A stretch of 64,000 nucleotides of DNA, from the NCBI GenBank assembly GCA_964400675.1, contig CAYNVO010000003.1, forward strand, positions 205,740 through 269,739, read 5' to 3'. A program made the translations under genes and the position numbers. Within the stretch, counting starts at the first letter, position 1. Each line of letters opens with the position of its first letter. The stretch is from 9FT-COMBO-48-23 sp964400675. Its GTDB lineage: Bacteria > Chloroflexota > Dehalococcoidia > GIF9 > UBA5629. Shown here in pieces: positions 53,466 through 62,600 of the stretch. The notes under the pieces were generated by a model. It was not told where the DNA came from and did no database searches. It saw only the letters and a list, made by a program, of their open reading frames with translations.

Positions 53466-54719
53466 TTATGGGATTGGTTGCCAGGGAGATTCAGAAATAT
53501 ATACTTCTTTGTCACCCTGGATTTGCGAGATAGCGTTAGGATTTCCGAAGACTATCGGCGAACCGTAAGTCTTTGCACCCGACATCGTATATTTACCAAT
53601 CGGCGTGTCAAAGGTACCACCGCGGATAGCCTCCATAATGGCATCGGGGTCATCCACAGTGCCAGCCTTCTCCAGTGCCTGAGCCAGAATCAATGCTTGA
53701 GTTGGCAGCCAGCCTATGCCACCGGTGTAAACATATGGCTTACCCTGCTCCTCCGACACCATACTCATCGCTTCCTGACACATGTCAATATATTTGGGGT
53801 TAACCTCGATCTCCTTGAAATCCCATGGAGCATAATATGAACCAATAAGACCCTGAGCAGCATCACGGCCGCAGACAGCGACGTACATGGCTGGGTCAAG
53901 AATCGGGCCAGAATGACCAACCCGCATGTCCTTGTAACCCATCTCCCAACGCTGTTTGGCAAAAATCATGGTCGAAGAGATATCCCCAGCAGTAAAGACA
54001 ACACCACAACCCGCTTCTGCAAACCTGGTAATGTATGGAGCCCAATCCGCTGTACCCGGCGTGTACCACTCGTGGTGATACTTGACTCCGTCAGCATCAA
54101 GCGTATTATCTACGTTGTCCCAACCTGCGCCCTTGCCCTGGGTCGAGTCCAGAATGCCTAAAACTTTGTAATCAGGGATTGCTTTGACAATTGCCAGAGC
54201 GTCACCTAGATACTCCTCCTGGGATGGATGTCCAAAAACAACATAAGGCATCGTCTCTGGGTCATACAGCCCACCCCAACTGGCAGGTACTGCCTCATTG
54301 CCATTCCTGGCAATAAGAATTACCTTGGCCGGGTTGGTCACAGCCGATACAGAGGGGAAATTCCAGCTCCAGTGCCCGACGAGGAACTTGCAGCCATCTC
54401 CGAATATGAGCTGCTTGGCGGCAGCAGCACCACCCTCAGGTGTGTTCTTATCATCAACTTGAATAAGCTTAAGGTTGTAAGTCTGACCATCTACCTGAAA
54501 GCCTTCTTTGTTGAACACCTCAATAAAGGCTTCATAGAATGGCGTAGGAACCTTTCCCCAGTTTGCCGCTGGACCGCTTAGAGGCACCGGTGTTCCTATA
54601 TTTATGGTTATGGGCCCGGTGGGCTGAGGCGGGGCTGGCTCGGCGCAGCCTATGGCGAACACTCCAAGCACAATAAACGTGGCCATCAAAATTGCCACAA
54701 CGTTATACCACTTTTTCAT
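53466..54719 (-). CDS. Periplasmic-type substrate-binding lipoprotein of the Liv importer
   Basis: A 417-residue type I binding protein anchored as a lipoprotein: signal LMATFIVLGVFAIGC with the acylated Cys25, a Pro-rich linker, then INIGTPVPLSGPAANWGK (the LivJ-like start), LKLIQVDDKNTPEGGAAAA, and WEMGYKDMRVGHSGPILDPA. It first gives the operon its ligand specificity; many proteins of this family bind compounds other than Leu/Ile/Val, including aromatic and short-chain acids, amides and urea. It is the first gene of the operon livK-H-M-G-F-ligase, with an operator-like motif 220 bases upstream. Confidence 0.9.
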   Translation of the reverse strand: MKKWYNVVAILMATFIVLGVFAIGCAEPAPPQPTGPITINIGTPVPLSGPAANWGKVPTPFYEAFIEVFNKEGFQVDGQTYNLKLIQVDDKNTPEGGAAAAKQLIFGDGCKFLVGHWSWNFPSVSAVTNPAKVILIARNGNEAVPASWGGLYDPETMPYVVFGHPSQEEYLGDALAIVKAIPDYKVLGILDSTQGKGAGWDNVDNTLDADGVKYHHEWYTPGTADWAPYITRFAEAGCGVVFTAGDISSTMIFAKQRWEMGYKDMRVGHSGPILDPAMYVAVCGRDAAQGLIGSYYAPWDFKEIEVNPKYIDMCQEAMSMVSEEQGKPYVYTGGIGWLPTQALILAQALEKAGTVDDPDAIMEAIRGGTFDTPIGKYTMSGAKTYGSPIVFGNPNAISQIQGDKEVYISESPWQPIP

Positions 54720-55009
54720 CGATTTTCAATCCTCCTTCCTTATTTTTTTGGTCTCTGTTTGGCTTAACTTTCCCTTCACTATGGCATACACCCTCCTTTC
54801 CCAGGTCAGTGGTCAAGCTATAACTGCGCTTTACAATACACTCCCGAGATTAAGCCACCTTCCCTACAAAGAATAATATAGAATTCGCCCGAAAATCACA
54901 CCATTGAAAAGTTGAGGAAATTTAATGGATACCAACAATCGACTGACCACTCGCTCGACATGTAATGAGACATAATTTACCATCAATCAATTATTGTGTC
55001 AATAGGCTG
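54720..55009. other. Divergent intergenic region between livK and moaD-like genes
   Basis: Most of the 354-base space contains no gene. It holds the operator-like site at 54940-54957 and the octamer AGTGGTCA again at 54827-54834 (within CAGTGGTCAAGC), which is the core of that site in reverse orientation. A clear -35/-10 pair for livK was not found; the promoter for the plus-strand gene is listed separately. Confidence 0.5.
54940..54957. promoter_or_regulatory. Operator-like motif, site A
   Basis: CGACTGACCACTCGCTCG. It matches site B (59431-59448) at 16 of 18 positions, differing only at two adjacent central bases. It lies 220 bases before livK and 53 bases before the -35 element of the moaD-like gene. 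A TetR-family site is inferred because a TetR gene borders the cluster; the motif is not strongly palindromic. Confidence 0.5.
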
Positions 55010-55037
55010 TTGACATGGCACAGAAACAGATTATAAT
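55010..55037 (+). promoter_or_regulatory. Promoter of the MoaD-like gene
   Basis: Perfect TTGACA (55010-55015), 16-base spacer, perfect TATAAT (55032-55037). One of the strongest promoter matches in the window, and it drives only a 94-codon gene. Confidence 0.7.
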
Positions 55038-55073
55038 GTCTGTCACTATAAGTCGCAATTGTAAGGTGAAATC

Positions 55074-55358
55074 TTGGCTAAAGTCAACATAAACTTCATC
55101 GGACCGTGGAGGCTTTTCCTGGGTGTGCGAACCGTAACAGCCGATGTAAACAATATCGATGAAGCCAGAGACTATGTTGAGACTAATTACGGGCATGTAT
55201 ATAACAAAAAACTTGAATCTCGGGGCGTCAAAAAGAAGCAATCTGTCTGGGATAGCAGCAACGTCCTGCTTAACGGCAAGAATATAAGACAGTTAGATGA
55301 ACCGGTACTTAAAGATGGTGATAATCTTGATTTGCTGCCAAGAGTTGCCGGCGGTTGA
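55074..55358 (+). CDS. MoaD/ThiS-like ubiquitin-fold sulfur carrier
   Basis: A 94-residue protein with a beta-grasp pattern ending in the Gly-Gly needed for thiocarboxylation (LLPRVAGG). It starts at TTG 55074 after AAGGTG. Residues 1-25 (KVNINFIGPWRLFLGVRTVT) and the end (LKDGDNLDLLPRVAGG) fit MoaD proteins that serve molybdopterin/tungstopterin synthesis. It is convergent with the aldehyde:ferredoxin oxidoreductase, which needs such a cofactor; archaeal and anaerobic AOR genes often have a MoaD-like neighbour. Whether it works in cofactor synthesis or in a special sulfur transfer is unknown. Confidence 0.82.
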   Translation: MAKVNINFIGPWRLFLGVRTVTADVNNIDEARDYVETNYGHVYNKKLESRGVKKKQSVWDSSNVLLNGKNIRQLDEPVLKDGDNLDLLPRVAGG

Positions 55359-55380
55359 AAACCTGCATCCGTTCCTGGTA

Positions 55381-57228
55381 TTACTTAGCGCCGATTGATG
55401 CCGCTATCTCCGGCATACCCAGGCTCTCTAATCGTTTCTTCGATGGCTTGCCCGTAGCACTGTCCCAGTCTCTCAGGGTATAGTACTCAGGCAACATCTT
55501 CTCCATGTTGGGCACATGGCCCTCAGTTCCGCCCTCAGGAATCGGTCTCATAACCAGCTCGGGCAGCACATCGTCTTTTGCAGAGATACCAAGCTTGCAG
55601 GAAAGAGCCCGCTGCAATTGGAATATACGTTCCCCTGCCTTCAACAGCTCAGCCAGGTCGGTATTCCAGCCTGTAGAAGCATTTATCATGCCGGTTATCA
55701 TGGTAACTGGTATAAGCGCCCAGACACATATACCTATGGAATCGCTTGCAGCCACCCAGTTCTGGCTTCTCTCAACCATGGCAGCTTTATCATCAGCCCA
55801 GCGGTCAGTTATAGGAAAATCCAGGTCAGGATGGCCTGTACCGCCATCTATCTGGTAAGCATTGCTTTTATTATGGTCGGCTCCGCGCGGAGCGGTTGCG
55901 TAGACAATGCCCATGCTGTGGTACGCCCTCGGGTCGTGCATCGGAATCTCGAGACCTTTTGTTTGGACGGCTTCACCAGGGGGACGACCGTATTTCTGCG
56001 CCATGCGCTTTGTCCCTCCTGCCACGATGGCACCGAAGCCCTGATTCTTGCCGATTTGCTGCAACAGCTCGACAGCGGCGTCGACATTCCCCCAGGTGAG
56101 CTTAAGTCCGCCGGTATCTTTCTCCGAAATTACACCTAAACCATATAGATAAAAAGCATAGCCGGCGCTGGCGCCGCCACTGATAGTGTCGAACCCGTAA
56201 GCATTACACATCTCGTTAAGGTAAGCAGCTGTGGACATGTCGAGATCCAGCCCCATCATTGCCCCCAGAGCAATCAATGTTTCGTATTCAGGACCTTCCA
56301 CTCTATCATATAAATACTTCCCTTCTTTTATCTGGAGTATCTTACGGCAACGTATGGGACAGCCAAAACAAGGGGTACTGTCAGTCTGAAATTTCTCGAA
56401 CTGCTCGGCTCCGCTTATTTTCGTTGCTTCCGGCAAAGTTGGGGCAGTATAGTAATTGGTTGGGCCGTCGCCATAGGAAATAGCAGAATCCACCCATGAT
56501 GCTGTGCCACCTTCATGCATCCACTGGGTGAAAAAGCCTTCCTTCACCTCAGTCGTGGCTTGCCGTGCCACTTTGCGGAACTTTTCCGGATCATGCATGG
56601 GTAGCTTCATCTTGCCGCGCACTGCTATGGCTTTGACCTTCTTAGAGCCCATAACACAGCCCAACCCAGCCCGACCCAGGCAGTGACCGTACTCAGACAT
56701 GATATTGCCGTAGAGCACCAGGTTCTCAGATGCTGGACCGATACATGCGATTTGTGTGCGATTATCTCCATATACCTTCTTGATTTCCTCCTGAGTCCTG
56801 TAGGTATCCTTGCCCCAAAGGCCGCTGGCATCTTTTAAATCGGCAACGCCTTCCTTGATGTAAAGGTATACCGGCTTGGCTGATTTGCCTTTGAGTATGA
56901 TGCCATCGTAACCGGCATTCTTGAGTTCGGCGCCGAACCAGGAGCCGGCGTTGGCATCACCATAATGCCCTGTGTACGGAGATCTGGTAGCACCACCCCA
57001 GCGGCTGACACTGGGACCGCTGGTGCCGTTGAGTAGTCCGGACATGAGTATGAGAGGATTATCTGGTCCCAGCGGATCGGTCTTCTCATCGACCATGTCA
57101 TACAAGTAGCGCGCAGCCAGCCCAGTACCGCCGAGGAAATCGCGGGCATATTTTTCATTCAGCGGCTCATCGGTAAGCGCACCCTTGCTGAGGTCAACTA
57201 TCAGGATTTTGCCATGATATCCATTCAT
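55381..57228 (-). CDS. aor: Tungsten-containing aldehyde:ferredoxin oxidoreductase
   Basis: Oxidises aldehydes to acids (or reduces acids at low potential) with ferredoxin. The 615 residues have the family start GYHGKILIVDLSKG, the GATRSPYTGHYGDANAGSWF-type pterin loop (around 79-99), and the 4Fe-4S ligands Cys287-x2-Cys290-x3-Cys294 (CFGCPIRC) plus the distant Cys in SIGICVWAL, matching the spacing of archaeal AOR. GPEYETLIALGAMMGLDL and HNKSNAYQ-like segments are family features. Strong ribosome-binding site. It is the last gene of the SCP2-SCP2-ADH-AOR operon. Confidence 0.93.
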   Translation of the reverse strand: MNGYHGKILIVDLSKGALTDEPLNEKYARDFLGGTGLAARYLYDMVDEKTDPLGPDNPLILMSGLLNGTSGPSVSRWGGATRSPYTGHYGDANAGSWFGAELKNAGYDGIILKGKSAKPVYLYIKEGVADLKDASGLWGKDTYRTQEEIKKVYGDNRTQIACIGPASENLVLYGNIMSEYGHCLGRAGLGCVMGSKKVKAIAVRGKMKLPMHDPEKFRKVARQATTEVKEGFFTQWMHEGGTASWVDSAISYGDGPTNYYTAPTLPEATKISGAEQFEKFQTDSTPCFGCPIRCRKILQIKEGKYLYDRVEGPEYETLIALGAMMGLDLDMSTAAYLNEMCNAYGFDTISGGASAGYAFYLYGLGVISEKDTGGLKLTWGNVDAAVELLQQIGKNQGFGAIVAGGTKRMAQKYGRPPGEAVQTKGLEIPMHDPRAYHSMGIVYATAPRGADHNKSNAYQIDGGTGHPDLDFPITDRWADDKAAMVERSQNWVAASDSIGICVWALIPVTMITGMINASTGWNTDLAELLKAGERIFQLQRALSCKLGISAKDDVLPELVMRPIPEGGTEGHVPNMEKMLPEYYTLRDWDSATGKPSKKRLESLGMPEIAASIGAK

Positions 57229-57251
57229 GGTATCCTCCTTCAGGTATTTAA

Positions 57252-58424
57252 TTAAAAATCGATGCTCTTGCCCTCATAAGCATACCTGAATATCTTGCCC
57301 AGGTCCTCCTCGCCGGGAACTCGGGTGACGGTCATCGTCATGACCTCATTCAATGCCCTGTCTATCAATCCAGGAATCGATTCATCATACTTTGCCTTAT
57401 CGATGCCGCATTCCTTGACAGACATCGGTTGGCCAATTTCCTTCGCCAGCGCACGGACTTTAGCGGCTAAAGCTTTAGCACATTCCTTGTCCGAGCCGGA
57501 GGCGATACCACAAAAGCGGGCTATCTCGGCATACTTGGCTGTCGTCTCCTCAGAGCCGTTGATAATGTATTCCATGGTATAGGGCAGGAAAAGTCCCACA
57601 GCACGCCCGTGAGGAACATGGAACATTGCTCCCAGGGCGTGTCCGGTGCTATGTCCCAATCCAGCCATGGAATTGCCGAAGGACATGCCACCGAGCATAG
57701 CAGCGTTCTGCATCTCCTTGCGTGCCTCAATATCATCCCCGTTTTTATAAGCCTTGGGCAGATATTCAAAAGTTTTCCTTGTGGCAATCAATCCTGGCCC
57801 CTCGGTTATGCTGGTCCCCCAGGTTGACACGTACCCCTCTATGGCATGCGTGACGACATCCATGCCGGTATCAGCTGTGATTTTAGGAGGCATGCCGGCA
57901 ACCATAACGGGGTCAAGAATTGCCACATCGGGCATACATTCGGTGGTACCCAGGCCAAGCTTACGGTTTTCGATTGTGTCGGTGAGCACTATTGCCCAGG
58001 TAGCCTCAGCGCCGGTACCGCTGGTGGTGGGAATAGCCATGAGCCTGGCTTTGGCTCTAAAATTATAAGTATCGGAGGCAATAATCGAATCCGGCTCCAG
58101 GTCCGGCCTTACCAGCAGTATAATGATAGCCTTGGCTGCATCCATACACGAACCACCGCCTATTCCGATGACCCAGTCGGGCTGGTACTTCCCTACCTCT
58201 ACCCCACCCTTTTTAACGGTGTTAAGCGAAGGCTCTGGTTCTACTTCATCAAAAATTTGCCATTTAATGTTTATTGCGTCCAGTTGGTCGGTAACCAGCT
58301 TTGTTAAGCCGAGTTTTACTATGTTTTTATCCGAGACAATGAAAGCTTTTTTGCCCTGAATCTGGGCTATGTACTCCAGGGCATTGTCTCCATAGGCAAT
58401 AAACGGGCATGAAAAAGTCCACAT
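57252..58424 (-). CDS. Iron-containing (group III) alcohol dehydrogenase
   Basis: NAD(P)-dependent alcohol/aldehyde interconversion, 390 residues. Landmarks: GIGGGSCMDAAKA (nucleotide loop), AIPTTSGTGAEATWAIV, the metal-binding stretch DVVTHAIEGYVS, and GLGHSTGHALGAMFHVPHG, with the Asp and three His of the iron site. A strong site (AGGAGG) precedes ATG 58424. It lies 23 bases upstream of aor, so alcohol and aldehyde oxidation are likely consecutive steps on one substrate. Confidence 0.92.
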   Translation of the reverse strand: MWTFSCPFIAYGDNALEYIAQIQGKKAFIVSDKNIVKLGLTKLVTDQLDAINIKWQIFDEVEPEPSLNTVKKGGVEVGKYQPDWVIGIGGGSCMDAAKAIIILLVRPDLEPDSIIASDTYNFRAKARLMAIPTTSGTGAEATWAIVLTDTIENRKLGLGTTECMPDVAILDPVMVAGMPPKITADTGMDVVTHAIEGYVSTWGTSITEGPGLIATRKTFEYLPKAYKNGDDIEARKEMQNAAMLGGMSFGNSMAGLGHSTGHALGAMFHVPHGRAVGLFLPYTMEYIINGSEETTAKYAEIARFCGIASGSDKECAKALAAKVRALAKEIGQPMSVKECGIDKAKYDESIPGLIDRALNEVMTMTVTRVPGEEDLGKIFRYAYEGKSIDF

Positions 58425-58465
58425 GCTAACCTCCTATAAGATATTATGTAAACTATTAACCCGGC

Positions 58466-58873
58466 TTAGTCCAGCCACTCAGTCTTCACGTGTGTGGTAC
58501 TGGTGGTCAGCTCATTAGCCGCCTTGACGTAGCGCATGATTTTGGCCATGTTGCCCGAGAGCTTTGCCTGCCTGGTAATCATGGACTTTATAGGGTCGAG
58601 CTCCTTTGTGGCTATTCTTTTCCAGACAGGGTATGGAGCTGACATGGTGAATTCAGGCTTGTATTTACTTTTGTCGGCGACAACCTCTATTTTCCGGCAT
58701 TTGCCATGGTAAAGGTCAATGTACGTGTAAGCCGTCTCTTTAACCGGGCCGCCTGCCTCCATAATAAAGTAAAAGTCCCCCTCCCAGGTCCTTGCCGACT
58801 CCTCGTATGCCTTGTTGCTATTTATCGCCTCCTTGTATAGATCGCACCACTCTTGAGTAAAAAACTTAGCCAT
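58466..58873 (-). CDS. SCP2-like small protein, copy B
   Basis: A 135-residue soluble protein that resembles the sterol-carrier-protein-2 superfamily pattern (a W-x-FxF strand, YxD/G-x-GKCR turn, PxYxxWKRI, then LDPIKSMITRQAKLSG). Key segments are EESARTWEGDFYFIMEAGGP, YIDLYHGKCRKIEV and NMAKIMRYVKAANEL. It is about 60% identical to copy A, with a shorter loop before NMAKIMRY. GGAGG fits the ATG at 58873; a GTG one codon earlier is possible. A hydrophobic-ligand-binding role in the ADH-AOR pathway is inferred, not shown. Confidence 0.8.
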   Translation of the reverse strand: MAKFFTQEWCDLYKEAINSNKAYEESARTWEGDFYFIMEAGGPVKETAYTYIDLYHGKCRKIEVVADKSKYKPEFTMSAPYPVWKRIATKELDPIKSMITRQAKLSGNMAKIMRYVKAANELTTSTTHVKTEWLD

Positions 58874-58941
58874 CACAAAACCTCCCTTCCTTTTAGGGAT
58901 ATTATATGCCTATCCAGTATTTTTGCAACGCTTAAATACGT

Positions 58942-59361
58942 TCAGTCCAGCCATTCGGTGGGAATCTTTGCAGTTATATTGGTAAGCTCATTAGCCGCCT
59001 TGGTGTAGCGCATGATTTTAGCCATGGTGCCCCTGCTGCCCGTCATGAGCTTGGATTGCTTGGTTATAAGCGCCTGCGTGGAATCGAGCTGTTTCAGACA
59101 TATCCTCTTCCAGATATGATAAGGAGCCTGAATTATGAATTCAGGGTTATACTTCTTGGGGTCGGTAACGACTTCTGCTGCCCTGCATTTGCCATGATAA
59201 AGGTCTACGTACCCATATATTGGTTCTTTGACCGGGCCGCCCTTCTCCGTGATAAAGTAAAAATCACCTTCCCATGTCCTTGCCGACTCCTCGTATGACT
59301 TACTGTTATTTATCTCCTCCATGTACACACCGTACCATTCCTGCGTCCCATATTTATGCAT
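58942..59361 (-). CDS. SCP2-like small protein, copy A
   Basis: A 139-residue paralogue of the next gene downstream, sharing EESARTWEGDFYFI, VDLYHGKCR, PYHIWKRI, TMAKIMRYTKAANEL and the C-terminal TEWLD, and carrying a four-residue insertion (within KLMTGSRG). It is the first gene of the operon and lies 70 bases downstream of operator-like site B. GGGAGG precedes the ATG. Tandem duplication with both copies intact suggests two forms with different ligands or a heterodimer. Confidence 0.8.
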   Translation of the reverse strand: MHKYGTQEWYGVYMEEINNSKSYEESARTWEGDFYFITEKGGPVKEPIYGYVDLYHGKCRAAEVVTDPKKYNPEFIIQAPYHIWKRICLKQLDSTQALITKQSKLMTGSRGTMAKIMRYTKAANELTNITAKIPTEWLD

Positions 59362-59430
59362 AGTTAGCGACCTCCCTTATATTTTTAGTATTGTGTATGT
59401 GCCAGCAAAGTTAGATTAATATCAATATTT

Positions 59431-59448
59431 CGACTGACCACTCATTCG
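59431..59448. promoter_or_regulatory. Operator-like motif, site B
   Basis: CGACTGACCACTCATTCG, 16/18 identical to site A at 54940-54957, placed 70 bases upstream of SCP2-like copy A. No convincing -35/-10 pair was found around it. The matching sites suggest joint control of the two operons of the block. Confidence 0.5.
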
Positions 59449-59562
59449 GTAATTACTGGACAATCTATCATTTAGCCGCATTACTTGTCAAGGGCTATTT
59501 TATCTTTCCATGCCAGGGAGATTCCCTCACCCCCAACAACCAGCATATCAACTGGAAACTCG

Positions 59563-59588
59563 AGTGGCGACTCTCGAGAGTCGCCACT
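59563..59588. repeat. Perfect 26-bp palindrome downstream of the surface-protein gene
   Basis: The left arm AGTGGCGACTCTC is followed at once by its exact reverse complement GAGAGTCGCCACT, with no loop. It lies 31 bases after the stop of the minus-strand surface-protein gene. Without a T-tract it could be a Rho-independent-like roadblock, a protein-binding site, or an element end. The rest of the 59362-59619 gap has site B and no gene. Confidence 0.7.
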
Positions 59589-59619
59589 GCCTGTAACACA
59601 AACGGGTAGCTTATCTCGT

Positions 59620-62600
59620 TCATTCCAGTTTGTCGAGAGAGCTGCCATCTCCGGACTTTCTAAAGAAGCGCCATCCCCTGACCTTCATTATTACATTATC
59701 CCAAGTTCTGGCGATTGGACTCCGGGGCTTGTCACCAGTCATGTCCAGCTTATCTACCGGGGCAGCCCTCCGTCTGACTCCCGCGGTCATGGCATCCCAA
59801 ATCCTGGCAATCGGATTCCGGGGCTTATCACCAACAGATTCCAGCTTAATTACAGGGGCAGCCTTAGGCTTATCGTCAACAGATTTCAGTTTAATTTCGG
59901 CAGCAGCCTTCGGTCTGAGACGCCTGGGCTTCACCACGGCAAACACAATCATAGCCACCACCAGGATAGCATATAAGGCAATCACCCCCCAGACCCAGAA
60001 AGGTATCGGCGCTGGCTCCTCCGTCGTCGTTTCTACAGGCTTTTCCTCAGCTATCACCGTGAAGCTGCCTATGGCACTTGGGTCGCTGACTATGGGTTCA
60101 ATCACTCTAACCTGCCAGAAATAGCCGGTGCCATAATCGAGCTCACCATCATACAGATAGGATGTCAGCGGCACATTAGTCTTAACCACCACATCTTGTA
60201 GGGCGGCATCTTTAGCCAGCACAAATTCATATCTGCTGGTCCTCGGCATCGGAGACCAGGAAAAAGCCGGAGCGCGGGAGACACCTCTGGCGCCATAAGG
60301 AGGACTGAACAATGTAACAGTGGGATATTCCGCCATCACCGGAAAACCGGCCCCTACCGTAAAATACATCGTCGCCGACCACGGACTGCGGACAGCCTCA
60401 CCGGCAACGTCAACCCTGGCTCTGACCCTCCAGTAATAGGTGTGACCGGCTTCAAGATTCCCAAAGCCGGCGATGCCGGATGCCAGCGTGGGCACCAGGC
60501 CACCCGCCGGGAAATAACATTCTGGCGCCAGCTGGTTAGCCGGCACAATATTTGCGTTGCGCAGCACTACTATGCTGAAACCGCTGTCCTTAGCCAGCTC
60601 CAGTTCATATGCCGAGGCATAGCTGAGCTGACGCCACTTGAAATCTATCTCAGTAGCTCTACCTGTAACCGGGTCAACAGGAACAAAATCACCGCTTGCC
60701 GGCGAGGTTGTCCATGGACCTACCTTAGCTACAGTATCAGCCAATGCCCACAGGCAACCTGTCCCATTTGCCCAATTGTAGGCACGGTTATCAATCGCCC
60801 ACAGGCTGTTGTCCTCATTGCTTGAGATTTTAAGCGAGCTGGGCTCACGACTGAAAACTACGACGGGAGGAAGCCCCACAGTCAAATAATCCCATTCCGT
60901 AGCTGGCGGCACAACGGCTCTGGGGTAAACGGTACGGTCAGCGCCAGTAAAAGAAGTAATTGCTGTAACCTGAGGACTTAGCCACGCCCCATACAGGACA
61001 TCATTTCTCTGAGCCAATCCATAAAAAGCGCTGTTCGGCGGCTCCAGCTCATCCCATGCGGTGCTTTTATCAATAACCCACCGGTAGATTTTGCCGTTGT
61101 TACCTGCAAAATCATTGGTGGCAGCATATACAATCTTGTTCACCTCAAATCTATCATCGGCAATGACATGCACGTTCCCCGGTACAGGCAATTCTACTCG
61201 CTCGTCTGTGAGCGGAGCAAAATCTATTACAGCCTCAGAGAAATCAGCCCATACCACCCTGGAAAAGCCGGTAGGCGGACCATCCTCACCCACTATCACC
61301 CAGTCTTCAGCTATCCCGCCTACCTCGGGATTTTTCAGCGGCACTGCTATGGTATGCCCTGTGCCGAGCCGTGTTTCTCCTGAATTTGTCTGAGTGCCTG
61401 AGCTGTTATACCGGTATACCATCGTACCGTCCAGAATATAAATAACCTCTATGCTGGCAACAGCTAAATCAGTTACAGCCATGAAATTTCTAACATCCCA
61501 TGCCTGCCCCTCATATCCTTTATATCTAGCTGCCCCATATTCTTCATATCTGGAATAACCGACCACGTCAGTACCACGGTCGGCAAAGACAATTACATCG
61601 CTTCTAACACTTTCCTCGTAAGGCGTCTGTTTAACACGGAGGATTATGTCATCATTTGTAGTAGCAATGCACAACACTCTCTCCCAGGTACTGCCCGGTG
61701 GGTCGCTGGTGCTCCGCCAGATACTATCCATGCCACCGGTATTATCTACGGAGGCTAAATAGATGATATCGTAATCTATAATGGCTTTATCACCAATCTC
61801 AGGAGCTTCCAGCGCGGCAACGTCGGAGAGAGAAGAAATCTGAGTATCTATAAGGCTGAGCTGGTTCCAGATGTTTCCTGTGTAAGGGTCCTTGGACTTA
61901 TCGTACATATCGAGTAACTGCTCATAGGCAGGCGCATATGGGCTGACCGAGAAGGCAGATTCATCAAACTGAGCACCGTTTGTCCAGGCTAGCGGCCACT
62001 GGCCCGCCAACCAGGCAGTGCCCCCTGCCGTAGGATTGGCTGAGCTGGTGCCGCAGTAAGCCCTGGTGCCATCAGAGTTCCAGGCTAGCTGAGCATTGAC
62101 GAAGCCAGAACCAAAGCCGCCGGTCGGTGACTTGCGCTCATCTGATTTCTGCCATGTAGGCGTTACTGCGAAGGGGTCTGAAGTCCTCCAGACGAATGCC
62201 ATGCCCGTTGCCGGGTCGGCGGTAACCTCACCCGCCAGAAGCGTTCCCTCAGCATAAGTTCCATGATAAGCCATGCTGGAAATCCTGCCCGTCGTCGGAA
62301 TTGTCGTCGGAGGATTTATCCGATAAGGCACGATATTATCAACCCGGTAAACGCCGGACTGGACAACTGTAACAACAGCATCTGTGCTGACATAAAAACG
62401 ACGGAGACTGGGGTTCGTGCCGGAGAAATCGGAAGGCAGCTCCACGTCGGCAGTTATGATTTGTGCGTTGGTTGGCGATGGGAGAGGACCGGTGTCCCTC
62501 AGTTCCAACGGAGTCCAGCCAGCCCAGTTGGTAGTGTTGGCTGCGGTATCACGAATGCCAAGACGCAAAAAGGTACCTGTACCATCCGACGAGACGACCA

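Noticed and set aside
55381..57228. Formaldehyde- or glyceraldehyde-specific AOR subtype
   Set aside because: Sequence by eye shows only family ligands; substrate type cannot be called without a tree.
59380..59410. Sigma-54 promoter (TGGCAC) ahead of SCP2-like copy A
   Set aside because: A TGGCAC is present on the minus strand, but the TTGC element at the correct distance is missing.
59485..60124. Plus-strand open frames of about 160 codons over the surface-protein 3' end
   Set aside because: They are antisense to the repeated tail and owe their length to its repeat and base composition.
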